Assembly: GCF_050563545.1 (NCBI RefSeq)
Contig: NZ_JBNXUM010000022.1
Span: forward strand, 55,531 to 119,530
Direction of reading: 5' to 3'
Origin: Falsiroseomonas sp050563545
Lineage (GTDB): Bacteria > Pseudomonadota > Alphaproteobacteria > Acetobacterales > Acetobacteraceae
Length of the DNA: 64,000 nucleotides
The notes beneath the pieces were generated by a model. The model did not search any database. It saw nothing but the letters and a program-made list of their open reading frames with translations, and was not told the DNA's origin. Of the stretch, positions 26,032 through 35,960 are shown one piece after another (position 1 is the first letter of the stretch; each line of letters opens with the position of its first letter). Position numbers and translations under genes: made by a program.

Positions 26032-28434
26032 TCAGCCGATCCGCGGCTGCGCGGCGCGCGAACGCGTGACGCGCACGGGTATCGCCTTGTAGGCCGGGGT
26101 ATGCGCCCGCGTGTCGCGATGGCTGAGCGGCACGAGCGGGTTCGCCTCCGGGAAGTAGGCGCCGCAGCAGCCCGGCGGGATGTCGTAGGGCAGGACGCGG
26201 AAACCCTCGACGCGACGCACCGCGCCGTCGGTGTCGAGCGCGGTCTCGATGTCCACCGCCGCGTCCGCCTCCAGCCCCAGCCGCGCGATGTCGGCCTGGT
26301 TCATGAAGACCACCAGGCGCGTGCCGCGCACGCCGCGGAACCGGTCGTGGTAGCCGTAGATCGTGGTGTTGAACTGGTCGTTGCTGCGGAACGTCGTGAG
26401 CTGCAGCACGTCCGGCAGGTCGAGCGTGTCAGGGGCGCCGGCGAAGAGGCGCGTCGGCAGCAGGAAATTCGCCTTCCCGGTATGCGTGCTCCAGCTCCGC
26501 TCGCGCGCCGCAAGGGGCCGGGGGAAGCCGCCGGGGTGGCGGATGCGCTCGTTGAAGCGGGTGAAGGTGGTGGGCCAGGTGCGCTCGATCGCGTCCCGCA
26601 CCAGCCCGTAATCGCCGACCCAATCCTGCCACGGAATTCGCGGATTGGGCGGCAGCGTGGCCTGGGCGATGCCGGCGATGATCGCCGGCTCCGACCGCAG
26701 CGAGTCCGAGGCCGGCTTCACCTGGCCCCAGGATCCGTGGAACTGCGCGACGCTGCTTTCGATCGAGACCATCTGCGGGCCGCTCGCCTGCTCGTCGATC
26801 TCCAGGCGGCCGAGGCAGGGCAGCAGATAGGCGATCTCGCCATGCACGACATGGCTGCGGTTGAGCTTGGTGGCGATCGCGACGGTCAGGCGCAGCTTTC
26901 GCCACGCCGCCTCGACACGCGGCTGGTCCGGCGCGGCGCGCACCACGTTGCCGCCGAGCGCGACGAAAGCGCGCAGCTTCCCCGCCAGCATCGCCTCGAG
27001 CCCGGCGACGGTGGAGTAGCCCTCGTGCCGCGGCGCCTTGAAGCCGTAGAGCTCCTCCAGCCTGTCGAGGGGGACCAGGTCGGGCTTCTCGGTGATGCCG
27101 ACGGTGCGCTGGCCCTGCACGTTGGAATGGCCACGCACCGGGCAGATGCCCGTCCCGGGCTTGCCGATGTTGCCGCGCAGCAGCAGCAGGTTGGCGAGCA
27201 TCTGCACGGTCTCGACGCCGCCGACATGCTGCGTCAGCCCCATCCCGTAGAGCGCCATGCAGCGATCCGCCCGCGCATAGGTCGCGGCCACCTCCTCCAG
27301 CTGTGATCGCGAAAGGCCGGAGACGTGCTCGATTTCTGCCCACTCCGCGGACCGGCAATGATCGGCGAGTGCGTCGAAGCCGGTGGTGTGCGCGGCGATG
27401 AAGTCATGGTCCAGCACGCGGCGGGACGTCGCGCGCGCGGCGGCGGCCTTGACGCCGTAGGCGGCGTCGTTCTCCGTGTCCTCGCGCAGCGCGGCCTTGT
27501 CGGTCGGCCCGGCGCCGGCTGCGTCGTCCATCGCGATCAGCGCCTTGCAGATGCCGGTCAGCGCCGCGAGGTCGCCACCGACGCGCACCTGGAGGATCGC
27601 GTCGGAGATCTGCGTTTCCGATCCCGTCAGCATCTCGCGCGGGGATTGCGGATCGGTGAAGCGCTCGAGCCCGCGTTCGCGCAGCGGGTTCACGCTGATG
27701 ATCGTGGCGCCGCGCTGCTTGGCGTGCTGGAACTGGTGCAGCATGCGCGGCGCGGTGGTCGCGATGTTGTGCCCGAGATAGAGGATAAGGTCGGTCTGGT
27801 CGAAATCCTGCAGCGTGATCGTGCCGACCGGGGCGCCGATACTCTCCGGCAGCGCCACGCTGGTGGATTCGTGACACATGTTGGAGCTGTCAGGCAGGTT
27901 GTTGGTGCCGTAGAGCCGGGCGAGGAGCTGGAACATGTAGCTCGCTTCCAGGCTGGCGCGGCCGCTGGTGTAGAAGATGACCTGGTCCGGATCGGCGCGC
28001 AGCGCGCCGAGTTCCCGGCCGATCTCCTCGAAGGCGCTCTCCCAGCTCACCGGCAGGTAGCGGTCGGTGGCGGGGTCCCAGCGCATCGGCTCGGTCAGGC
28101 GGCCAGCTTCCTCCAGATGGTAGTCCAGCCAGCCTTCCAGTTCCGCCAGGCTGTGTTTCTGGAAGAAGTCGGGCTCTACGCGCCGCCGCGTGGTTTCCCA
28201 TGCCGTCGCCTTGGCGCCGTTCTCGCAATACTCGAAGGGCAGCGGCTCCGGCGGCTTCGCCCAGGAACAGCTGACGCACATGTAGCCGTCGGGCTTGTTC
28301 TGGTGCTGCAGCGTCGCGATGCGGCCGGGGATCTCCTCCCGCAGCAGGATCCCACCGACCGCGCGAAGGGAGCCGTAGCCGCCGGCCGGCCCCTCATACT
28401 CCTCGATCCGCGGCGTCTTCGAGGGGCCCGCCAT
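26032..28434 (-). CDS. FdhF/YdeP-type molybdopterin oxidoreductase
   Basis: An 800-residue catalytic subunit. An N-terminal iron-sulfur region has an atypical Cys pattern (C53 and C56 in CVSCSWAKPP, C70 in FEYCENGAK), as in the YdeP subgroup. The molybdopterin domain includes FYTSGRASLEASY, SSNMCHESTS with a Cys where formate dehydrogenases hold Sec or Cys, and GHSNVQGQRTVGI. The C-terminal dinucleotide-binding domain ends near THTGKANFLLP and HTPAYKAIPVRV. Coupling to fdhD supports a bis-MGD enzyme. Formate oxidation is possible but unproven for this subgroup, some of which relate to acid resistance. Confidence 0.9.
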   Translation of the reverse strand: MAGPSKTPRIEEYEGPAGGYGSLRAVGGILLREEIPGRIATLQHQNKPDGYMCVSCSWAKPPEPLPFEYCENGAKATAWETTRRRVEPDFFQKHSLAELEGWLDYHLEEAGRLTEPMRWDPATDRYLPVSWESAFEEIGRELGALRADPDQVIFYTSGRASLEASYMFQLLARLYGTNNLPDSSNMCHESTSVALPESIGAPVGTITLQDFDQTDLILYLGHNIATTAPRMLHQFQHAKQRGATIISVNPLRERGLERFTDPQSPREMLTGSETQISDAILQVRVGGDLAALTGICKALIAMDDAAGAGPTDKAALREDTENDAAYGVKAAAARATSRRVLDHDFIAAHTTGFDALADHCRSAEWAEIEHVSGLSRSQLEEVAATYARADRCMALYGMGLTQHVGGVETVQMLANLLLLRGNIGKPGTGICPVRGHSNVQGQRTVGITEKPDLVPLDRLEELYGFKAPRHEGYSTVAGLEAMLAGKLRAFVALGGNVVRAAPDQPRVEAAWRKLRLTVAIATKLNRSHVVHGEIAYLLPCLGRLEIDEQASGPQMVSIESSVAQFHGSWGQVKPASDSLRSEPAIIAGIAQATLPPNPRIPWQDWVGDYGLVRDAIERTWPTTFTRFNERIRHPGGFPRPLAARERSWSTHTGKANFLLPTRLFAGAPDTLDLPDVLQLTTFRSNDQFNTTIYGYHDRFRGVRGTRLVVFMNQADIARLGLEADAAVDIETALDTDGAVRRVEGFRVLPYDIPPGCCGAYFPEANPLVPLSHRDTRAHTPAYKAIPVRVTRSRAAQPRIG

Positions 28435-28803
28435 CCGTCGCTCCGCTCCATGCGCAAGGCAGCATCAACGCGGGCAGGCCGCGTTCGTATCGAGCGTCCC
28501 ACCGCGGAAGGCGTTGCAACGTCGCGTGACCGACGCGGCGGGGTGCCGGCGCAACTCCCTCCGTGAAGCCGCTCGACCAGGACGTCCGTCAACGCCCTGG
28601 GCACTAGCGTAGGTGAAGGCACCTGCGCGCGCCCATCGCGCAGCAAAGGCATGGTCGGCGTAAAGCACTGGCTCGCCCCAGAAGTCCGCAGAGCGCGCTG
28701 AGGAATGCGCCCGGCCCTTTGGCCTCCCGACTAGCCGACGCGTGATCTCTCCAGGGTCGTAATCCTTCGCATTCAGAGGGTAGGCTGGCGCGCTGGAGGG
28801 GCG
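28435..28803. other. intergenic region, no gene seen
   Basis: About 370 bp upstream of the minus-strand oxidoreductase and the plus-strand antitoxin fragment, so it should contain the promoter of the former. A minus-strand frame near 28600-28690 reads SADFWGEPVLYADHAFAARW, which looks protein-like, but it has no proper start or stop context and may be a relic. Nothing else was recognised. Confidence 0.4.
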
Positions 28804-29026
28804 ATGCCAAGCAAGCACAATCTGAGCATTTCGCTGACCGAGCACCTCTGCGCCTTCGTCCAGGCGCAGGTCGCTTCCGGCCGCTTCCGCAGCGCGAGCG
28901 AGGTGATGCGGGCCGGGCTCCGGCTGCTTGAACGAGAGTTGGAGGGCAACCCGGCAACACGCGCCGCCACCAGGGCGAGGCGGCTGAGAACGGGGCGGAG
29001 ACTGCCACCCCGCGCCGGGGCCTTCG
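28804..29026 (+). pseudogene. ParD-like antitoxin, N-terminal fragment without toxin
   Basis: The first 49 residues (MPSKHNLSISLTEHLCAFVQ, then SGRFRSASEVMRAGLRLLER) match the ribbon-helix-helix DNA-binding domain of ParD/CopG-type antitoxins. The toxin-binding C-terminal tail is not recognisable: after ELEGN the frame turns Arg/Thr-rich and runs on into the next gene in another frame without a stop. No ParE toxin follows. It looks like a truncated remnant joined to the upstream edge of the kinase gene. Confidence 0.6.
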
Positions 29027-32000
29027 ATGATGGAGCCGAAGGCCTTCCCGATCGTCGGCGTCGGCGCCTCGGCGGGCGGCATCGAGGCGCTGGAGGGGTT
29101 CCTGCAAGGACTGCCGGACCGTCCCGGCCTCGCCGTGGTCGTTGTCACGCACCTGTCCCCCGACCGCGAGAGCCTCCTGCACGAGATCCTGGCGCGCTAT
29201 ACGCCCATGCCGGTGCAGGTTGCAGCCGACGGCCAGCGGGTCGAGCCGGACCACGTCTACGTCCTCCCGGCCGACGCGCTCCTCGGCATCGAGCGGGGGC
29301 GGCTCAGGATCACCAAGCCCAATGCCGGCCGGCGCGAGCGCAAGCCGATCGACATCTTCTTCAGCGCCCTGGCCGCCGACCAGGGCGAGCACGCGGCGGG
29401 GGTGGTGCTCTCGGGCGGAGACGGCGACGGCACGCTCGGCATCAAGGCGATCAAGGAGCGCGGCGGCCTCACCCTGGCACAGGTGGCCGATGGCCACGGG
29501 CCGGGCCGACCGGAAATGCCCGAGAGCGCGATCGCCAGCGGCCTCGTCGACCTCGCCCTGCCCGCGGCGGAGATGGGCACGCGGCTCGTCGAGTTCGCCC
29601 ATGGCCTGCGGGTGCTCGACGACTTGACGGCGGCTCCCGGCCCGCTGCAGGACGTCCGGGCCGTCGAGGATGCGCGGGCGGAGATCTGCGCGATCCTCCG
29701 CAACCAGGTCGGCCACGACTTCACGGCCTACAAGCCGAAGACCTTCCTCCGGCGGGTGCAGCGGCGCATGCAGGTGACCGCGCTCGACACGGTAGAGGGC
29801 TATGTCGAGCTGCTGCGGCGGGACCCGGAGGAGGTGAACGCCCTCTTCCGCGACCTGCTGATCGGCGTTACTAACTTCTTCCGCGACACCGACGCTTTCG
29901 AGGCCCTCGCCTCGACGGTGATACCCCGCCTGTTCGAAGGGCGCGGTGCCGACGACGCGGTGCGCGTCTGGATTCCCGGCTGCGCCACGGGCGAGGAGGT
30001 GTTCTCGATCGCCATCCTCCTGCGCGAGCACATGGACCGGCTCCAGGTGGTCCCGCGTGTGCAGGTCTTCGCCACCGACATCGACGCCCGCGCGCTCGCC
30101 GTCGCCCGCGCGGCGCGCTACCCCGGGCCGCTGCTTGACAGCGTCAGCCCGGAGCGGCGCGCACGGTTCTTCGTCCCCGACGGCGGCAGCTTCCTGGTCA
30201 CGAGGGAAGTGCGCGACGTCTGCATCTTCTCGCCGCACAGCGTGCTGCGCGACCCGCCGTTTTCCCGCATCGACCTCGTCTCCTGCCGCAACCTGCTGAT
30301 CTACTTCGGCGCGGACGCACAGAACCAGGTCCTCCCGGTGTTCCACTACGCGCTGAGGCCGGGCGGGCATCTCTTCCTCGGCACGTCCGAGAACATCGGC
30401 ACCTTCGCCGATCTTTTCGCCCCCGTGGACAAGCAGAACCGCATCTTCGTCCGCCGGACGGACGGGACGCCGGCAGTTCGGCTGCCGATGACGCTGATCG
30501 GCCTGCGCCCCGGACGCGCGATGGAACCGGTGCCGCGGCCGACGGTCACCGGGGGGATCGCGCTGCGGCAGGCCGTCGAGGGCCAGGTCCTGGAGCGGTT
30601 CGCACCGCCCTTCACGGTGGTTAACCGGGACGGCGAGGTCGCCTACACCTCCGCTGGGACCGGCAAGTACCTCGAGGTCGCAGCGGGGCTCCCGACCCGC
30701 CAGGTGCTGACCATGGCCCGCAAGGGCCTCAGGCTCGACCTGCGGACCACCCTGAGCGAGGCGGTCGAGACCGGCGGCGCCGTGACGCGCCGCGGCATTG
30801 CCGTCGAGGAGGAGGACGGGCGCGTCCAGATGGTCTCGCTCACGGTGGAGCCGCTGCGTGACCGCGGCGGGGCCGAGCAACTCTACCTCATCCTCTTTAC
30901 CGACGAGGGTCCGGTGCTGAGCCGCGAGGAGGCACTCGGCGCGGTCCGGGCCGCTCAGGACGGGACGGCGCCGCGCCTGGAGGCGGAGTTGCGGGAGACG
31001 CGCGAGCGGCTGCAGTCGCTGATCGAGGAGTACGAGACGGCGCTCGAGGAACTGAAGGCGTCGAACGAGGAGCTGGTGTCGCTGAACGAGGAACTGCAGT
31101 CGACGAACGAGGAGCTCGAGGCCTCGAAGGAGGAGCTCCAGTCGGTCAACGAGGAGCTGCAGACCGTCAACCTGGAGCTGAACGCCAAGGTCGAGGCGCT
31201 CGACCGCGCCAATGACGACCTGAACAACCTCTTCGAGAGCACCGACGTCGCCACCGTCTTCCTCGACCGCGAGCTCCGGATCCGCAGCTTCACCCCGGCC
31301 GCGAAGCGCGTGTTCAACCTCCTTCCCGGCGACCGCGGACGGCCAATCACCGACCTTTCGGCTCGCATCGAGCTGCCCGATTTCGAGACGGACATCGCCG
31401 CGGTCATGGCCGGTGGCGAGCCTCTCGAGAGGCGGCTCGACCATGAGGAGGCGAGCGCCCACTACCTCGTGCGACTGACGCCGTACCGGAACGGCGACCG
31501 CCGCATCGACGGCGTGGTGGCAACCTTCGTCGACGTCACCGGCCTGACCGAGGCCGAGGTCTACCAGCGGACCCTGGTCGCCGAGCTGCAACACCGCACC
31601 CGCAACCTGCTGAACGTGGTACAGGCAATTGTCATGCAGACCCTGGGCCGCGAGGGCACGCCGAAGGAGCTGACCGAGCGACTCGCCGCGCTGGGCCGTG
31701 TGCAGAGCCTGGTCAGCGAGACGGGCGGTGGGCCGGTGGACCTCGCCGCTGTCATCCGTCTCGAGTTGCGTGCCCACGCCGCGGCGGTCGGGGACGGCAG
31801 GGTCACCCTCGCGGGGCCGCCGGTGGCGCTCGGCGCCGAACGCCTCCAGGTGCTGGCCCTCGCGTTGCACGAGCTCACCACCAACGCCGTCAAGCACGGC
31901 GCGCTCAAGACCGGGGGGGGGACGGCTCGAGATCCGCTGGACGGTCGAGGACCACGGCGCGGCGGATGGCGGTCCGCTGCTCGCGCTGGATTGGTGGGAG

Positions 32001-32159
32001 AGCGGCGTCGCCATGCCGGCGGACACGTCCCGGCGCGGCTACGGGCGGGAGCTGATCGAGCGGGCCCTTGCCTACGCAGCGCGGGCGAAGAGCCGGCTCG
32101 CCTTCGGCGCGGACGGCGTGACCTGCCGGATCGAGATGCCGCTGCGCGTGCGGCCCTAA
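29027..32159 (+). pseudogene. CheB-CheR-PAS-HWE histidine kinase, frameshifted near its 3' end
   Basis: A fused methylesterase-methyltransferase-kinase. CheB domain (1-190): GASAGG with S15, THLSP with H42, GGDGDG with D134. CheR domain (about 215-480): YKPKTFLRRVQRRM, GCATGEEVFS, SCRNLLIYF. A coiled coil of repeated LNEEL/TNEELE units follows, then PAS and an HWE kinase (ELQHRTRN with H856, HELTTNAVKHGAL). At 31913-31921 a run of nine G shifts the frame. With eight G, the reading continues through RLEIRWTVEDHG and LALDWWESG (the W-x-E motif) to TAA at 32157. As written, the frame runs into unrelated sequence to 32344. It may be a sequencing error, a mutation or a phase-variable tract. Confidence 0.85.
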
Positions 32160-32264
32160 ATGTTTGGTGCCGCCCCTGCTGTGATGGCTCCCCGGCCGGT
32201 CTGACGCGGGCGAAGGCGCCCGTCCGCGGCGCGGCTCCCCCTTTTGACCGGGCCGCTGCTGGGC

Positions 32265-33519
32265 TCAGCCGTTGCCGCTTTCGCGCTCCGGCGCCTGCCC
32301 ACCGGCCTCCAGAATGGCGCGGACGGTCCTCGGGGAGGTGGTAGGTGTCCGCCCAGTTCTCGGCCGGGGTGGTCGTGTCGGGCAGCATGTGCCTGCCGTC
32401 GAGGTGGTTGATGAACCGCCAGTCCGGGCTCATGCGGTAGACAATGTTGGCGCCGGCGGTCACCAGCGCGCGGAAGCGCGCCTCGCCTGCGTGCGTCGCT
32501 GCCTCGGCGCGAGCGCGCTCCACCGCGGCCCAGATCCGCTCTGCCACCTCGCGGAGCAGGCGGGCCTCCTGCTCGGTCCAGACTCGTGGGCGGGCCATCG
32601 CAACGGAGAAGACGCCGACGAGGCGTCCATGCTTGACGAGCGGCGCGCCGACGAAGGCGATGATCCTGAGTGCCGCATAAGCTGCGCGGTCCACGGCCGG
32701 GATCGTCTCCGGGTCCTGCGTGTCGGCGACGATCTGGCATTCACCACGGCGCAGGATGCCGACCGACCATGTGAAATCGACCAGCCGGTGCACGCCTGCG
32801 AGCGACGGCGCATCGCCGCGGACGAGGTCCCGCTCGACGCGCGCAATGCCGGCCGCCTCGTCCATCTCGACATAGAAGGCGCGGTCCGCGTCCAGCCGTT
32901 CCGCGATCAACCGACTGGCCTCGCCGACGATCGCGGCCGGGTCGGCGAGCGGGCGCAGCGCGTCGGTGAGCTGCAGGAGAAAGGCCTGGCGCGCCTCGCT
33001 CTCGCGCAGCGCCGCCTCGGCCTGGACGCGCGCCGTCGTCTCCATGCAGGTACAGATCAGGCCGGCGATCCGCCCCTCCTCGTTGCGCAGCGGCGCGTAG
33101 GAGTACGAGAACCAGGTCTCCTCGGCGTAGCCCTTGCGGCGCATGACGAAGGGCAGGTCGTCCATCGTGTGCGTCTCGCCACCCACCATCGTGCGGTGGA
33201 CGAGCGGGTCGAGGACATCCCAGATCTCCGGCCAGACCGCGCGAAACGCCTGGCCCAAGGCGGCAGGGTGCTTATCGAACAGGATGCCTGCGTAGGCGTC
33301 GTTGTACAGAATGGTGCGTTCCGCGCCCCAGAGCATGAAGCTTGGGAAGGCCGATCCGAGGACCACCTCCACGCAGGTGCGCATCCTGGGGGACCAGCGC
33401 TCAATCGGGCCGAGCGGTGTCGCGCCCCAGTCGTGCTCACGGATGCGCCGGGGCATCTCGCCCTTGCCGGGCGGCCAGGACACATCCTCCAGCATCTCCG
33501 GGCGTCGCGCGGCGCTCAC
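32265..33519 (-). pseudogene. PAS-GAF-PAS sensor protein lacking an output domain
   Basis: From GTG 33519 the product has a PAS-like region (about residues 25-165, with LGSAFPSFMLWG and WFSYSYAPLRNEEGRIAGL), a GAF domain (about 175-335, with AERLDADRAFYVEMD and AFVGAPLVKHGRLVGVF) and the beginning of a second PAS (RMSPDWRFINHLDG). Similarity stops at HLPEDRP (near 32320). The frame then stays open antisense to the convergent kinase gene, giving only low-complexity Arg/Pro sequence. A shifted frame ends at TGA 32265. No kinase or cyclase domain remains, so the gene looks truncated. Its start overlaps the tyrosine recombinase stop (GTGA). Confidence 0.65.
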
Positions 33520-34127
33520 CGCCAGAGCCCCTCGAAGCGCCGGCCCGGCGCGCGGGTGTAGTGGACGGTGTGCTGGCGGTCGCGGTGGCCGAGGTGGTCC
33601 TGGATGAGCCGCAGGTCGAGGCCGTTGGCGAGCGCGAAGCCGCAGGAGCGACGGAGCGTGTTCGGGTGGACGCCAGCCAGGCCAGCGCGTGCCGCCGCGG
33701 CGGCGGCGATGTAGTTCACCGCCTGGCGCGTCAGCGGCTGGCCGCGCTCCGCGACGAGGAGCCAGGGCAGCGCGTCGGCGCGGGTGCCAAGGTAGCGCTG
33801 GACCGCGCGCAGCTCGTCACCGGCGATCGGCTGCTCGACCGAGAGCCCGCCCTTGAGGCGGCGCACGCAGAGCCGGGCGCGGTCGAGGTCGAGCTCGTCC
33901 CGGCGCATGCCGACGGCCTCACTGACCCGCAGCCCGTGGCGGTAGGTCATCACCAACAGGAGGTGGTCGCGGATGCCGTGCCGGCGGGCCTTGGCGGCGT
34001 CCAGCAACCGGGCGACTTGGGCCGGGGAGAGGCAGTGCTCGGCGCTCTCGTGCCCATCGGCACCGGCCGCAGCGGGGCCAGCCGGCACACTCTTGACCTT
34101 TCGCCTGCCGGGCACCGCCGACGGCAT
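33516..34127 (-). CDS. tyrosine recombinase/integrase, short form
   Basis: A 203-residue protein consisting almost only of the catalytic domain. Residues fitting the R-K-H-R-H-Y pattern are R67 (YRHGLRVSEA), K92 (RRLKGG), R159, H181 (DHLGH) and the nucleophile candidate Y190 (HTVHYTR). The box II block reads HPNTLRRS, so the residue three before the Arg is Asn156 instead of the usual His. ATG 34127 has AGGAG 8 bp upstream. The N-terminal core-binding domain is minimal, as in FimB/FimE-like enzymes. It may have moved the flanking sensor and kinase cassette. Confidence 0.8.
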   Translation of the reverse strand: MPSAVPGRRKVKSVPAGPAAAGADGHESAEHCLSPAQVARLLDAAKARRHGIRDHLLLVMTYRHGLRVSEAVGMRRDELDLDRARLCVRRLKGGLSVEQPIAGDELRAVQRYLGTRADALPWLLVAERGQPLTRQAVNYIAAAAAARAGLAGVHPNTLRRSCGFALANGLDLRLIQDHLGHRDRQHTVHYTRAPGRRFEGLWR

Positions 34128-34205
34128 CGCCGCAACTCCTTCTCCGCCCGGGAGGTGGGTGCACGCTTTCGACGAAACCCGCGTTCTGTAAAGAGTTGGC
34201 AGCCT

Positions 34206-34363
34206 CACGCCGCGGCGAGGAGCTCCAGATGCAGCCGCCGCTCTATGTCGCGGCCGCAGACCAGCGGGGTCAGGCCGCACCGATCGGCCGGCGTCATGCG
34301 CGCCAGCCAGGCGGGGTCGGAGTGCCCGAGAAAATTGCGCTCCGCCCGGATCCGTTCGGCGGG
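34206..34363 (-). pseudogene. possible transposase C-terminal remnant (Tn3-like)
   Basis: Between an in-frame TGA near 34363 and TGA 34206 one minus frame reads AERIRAERNFLGHSDPAWLA then RMTPADRCGLTPLV and a Leu-rich end. The MTPxDRxxLTPL block recalls the C-termini of some Tn3-family transposases. There is no start codon and no catalytic region. The assignment is from memory of the motif and is weak. Confidence 0.35.
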
Positions 34364-34819
34364 TCAGGACCATCGGACTCGATTCCTGAGTAAACTGCGG
34401 CGGCGTTCTGCAAGCTCAGCGAGCGCTAGGCGCCGTTTATGCTGCAAGAGACAGGGTGCTTTTGCGGCGCGCGCCCGGCTTCGTAAGGTGGCACGGAAGA
34501 CGCGATACGCGCTTGGCGGCGAGCTGGGCTATCAGAAGCGCTTCGGAGCTCGTCCAGTGTTCTCGCCGTGACTGCGCCTCTCCCTGTCACAGCCCAGAGC
34601 GTCCCGCCGGGCAACCCGTAGCCGTGCCGGGCGCACTGTCGGTCTTCGGCGGCACCCCAGCGTAACGGCTGCCGGCCAGCGCGGTGCCTGCGCGGCCATC
34701 ACAGGTGATTGCGGAATGCGAACTGACTCGGTGTTGCCACGTATCGGTTTCGCGGGCCGGGAGAGCGACTGTGCGCTCGTCCTCGGATGCTTCGGGTGGA
34801 GGCCCGCGCGCTCCCCTCA

Positions 34820-34857
34820 GCCCCGCTGACCTCTGCCCTGGTCAGCGGGGCCTTCTT
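34820..34857 (+). terminator. strong hairpin terminator without an evident upstream gene
   Basis: A perfect 12-bp stem (34820-34831 with 34840-34851, arm GCCCCGCTGACC) and an 8-nt loop are followed by CTTCTT. This is a convincing intrinsic terminator for plus-strand transcription. The 34364-34819 interval upstream contains no gene I recognise, so it may end a small RNA or be left over from a lost gene. The rest of 34128-35040 holds nothing else recognised. Confidence 0.6.
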
Positions 34858-35040
34858 GCAGCGCGATGCTCAGTGCCCCTGCAGCCACCAGGATTGGTCT
34901 CGGATCCATGCTCCCGGAGCTTCACCGATGACGGCCCGCTGGACGCGCGCGGACAGCTGCCGGACTGCCAAGACGGTGAAGGTGTGCCCACGAGCCGGGT
35001 CGCTTCGGGATCGGCTCAGGCGGCCAAGCGTTTGGCGCTG

Positions 35041-35604
35041 ATGGGCGACCGGCTCTATAAGCCGTTCCGGCGAGCAGCAGGGCGTGGACGACGCCTGAGC
35101 GTGTCCGGCCAGCGCAGGATTTGCGCTGCGGTCGCTTGCGTGTTCTGCACTGTGCTGACGCCGACCAGCTCCGCACCCCAGCCGCCCAGCACCGTCCCGC
35201 TGACGTTCCAAGAGCAATCGGCCTTGTGGACCGCCTGTGCGGGCACGACCAATCTTCCGGCTGCTTTCCGGGACTGCACAAATCGGCACATCGCCGAACT
35301 CAGCGCGACACCGCAGCCACCCGGCACCGCTTCGCTCACGCCCCAAGAGCGATCGGCTGTAGTGGCGGCTTGCTCGGCCATTGCCGCCCAGGGTCCTGCT
35401 GCGGTCAGGCGCTGTACGACGCGACGCTTGGCGGAACTCGGACTGGTGTCACCGCGAACAGAGTCTCCGATGCGCCGACAGCAAGGACCGTCAGATCAAA
35501 TTGCAGCGCCAGGCGAGGCGAAGACACCAACGACCTCAGCGCCATCACCGGAAAGCGCACAACGCCTGGCATGCGCGCTCGCGGGCACCTGTCCGAGCAA
35601 CTGA
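35041..35604 (+). CDS. hypothetical exported protein with two Cys-containing repeats
   Basis: A 187-residue product. A basic N-terminus and hydrophobic stretch (about residues 26-41) suggest a signal or anchor. Two copies of a 34-residue unit follow (54-87 and 99-133), with consensus LTxQExSA, then AC, then PAAxRxCTxR and AEL, separated by a PQPPGT linker. Each repeat carries one Cys pair (C66/C79 and C111/C125). Similar short ACx(n)GPAxxxxC units occur in many uncharacterised bacterial proteins. Its function is unknown. A longer upstream start at 34684 is open but crosses the terminator hairpin and is less likely. Confidence 0.5.
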   Translation: MGDRLYKPFRRAAGRGRRLSVSGQRRICAAVACVFCTVLTPTSSAPQPPSTVPLTFQEQSALWTACAGTTNLPAAFRDCTNRHIAELSATPQPPGTASLTPQERSAVVAACSAIAAQGPAAVRRCTTRRLAELGLVSPRTESPMRRQQGPSDQIAAPGEAKTPTTSAPSPESAQRLACALAGTCPSN

Positions 35605-35960
35605 TCGGCTGCGCGCGTGCCGCTATGGGACAGCGTGAGACCGGGAGGCCGCACGGGGCTTGCCCGGTTCGGTGGGACTCAGTCCCAGAACTGCGCATTC
35701 GGGCGCGTATGAGCGCCCCCGCCGGGCCGGCGCATTTCTGGGCGCGAAGCCGAAGCCGCTTTGGTGGCATGCGAGAGCATGCAGCAACTGGGCACCTGGC
35801 CAGCCTAAACCACTGAGTGAACAGAAATGGAACACCCGCAATTCGCGGGAAGCTGCGCAACAGGAATCCAGAAAGTGGATTTTTCACGCTGGATGCAACT
35901 TGACGCCTGGGCATTCTCAACTTTTGATCGCCGCGGTTGCTGTTGCATGGGAGGGGACCC

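Noticed and set aside
28465..28700. Minus-strand segment reading SADFWGEPVLYADHAFAARW as a gene
   Set aside because: No start codon, no family and no conserved context; noted only as a possible relic.
28604..32026. An 1,140-residue minus-strand open frame opposite the CheB-CheR kinase
   Set aside because: No recognisable domain, compositionally a shadow of the plus-strand gene, whose domains are all identifiable.
31561..32264. C-terminal extension of the truncated sensor gene
   Set aside because: After HLPEDRP the frame is Arg/Pro-rich low complexity and antisense to the kinase C-terminus, so I did not count it as protein.
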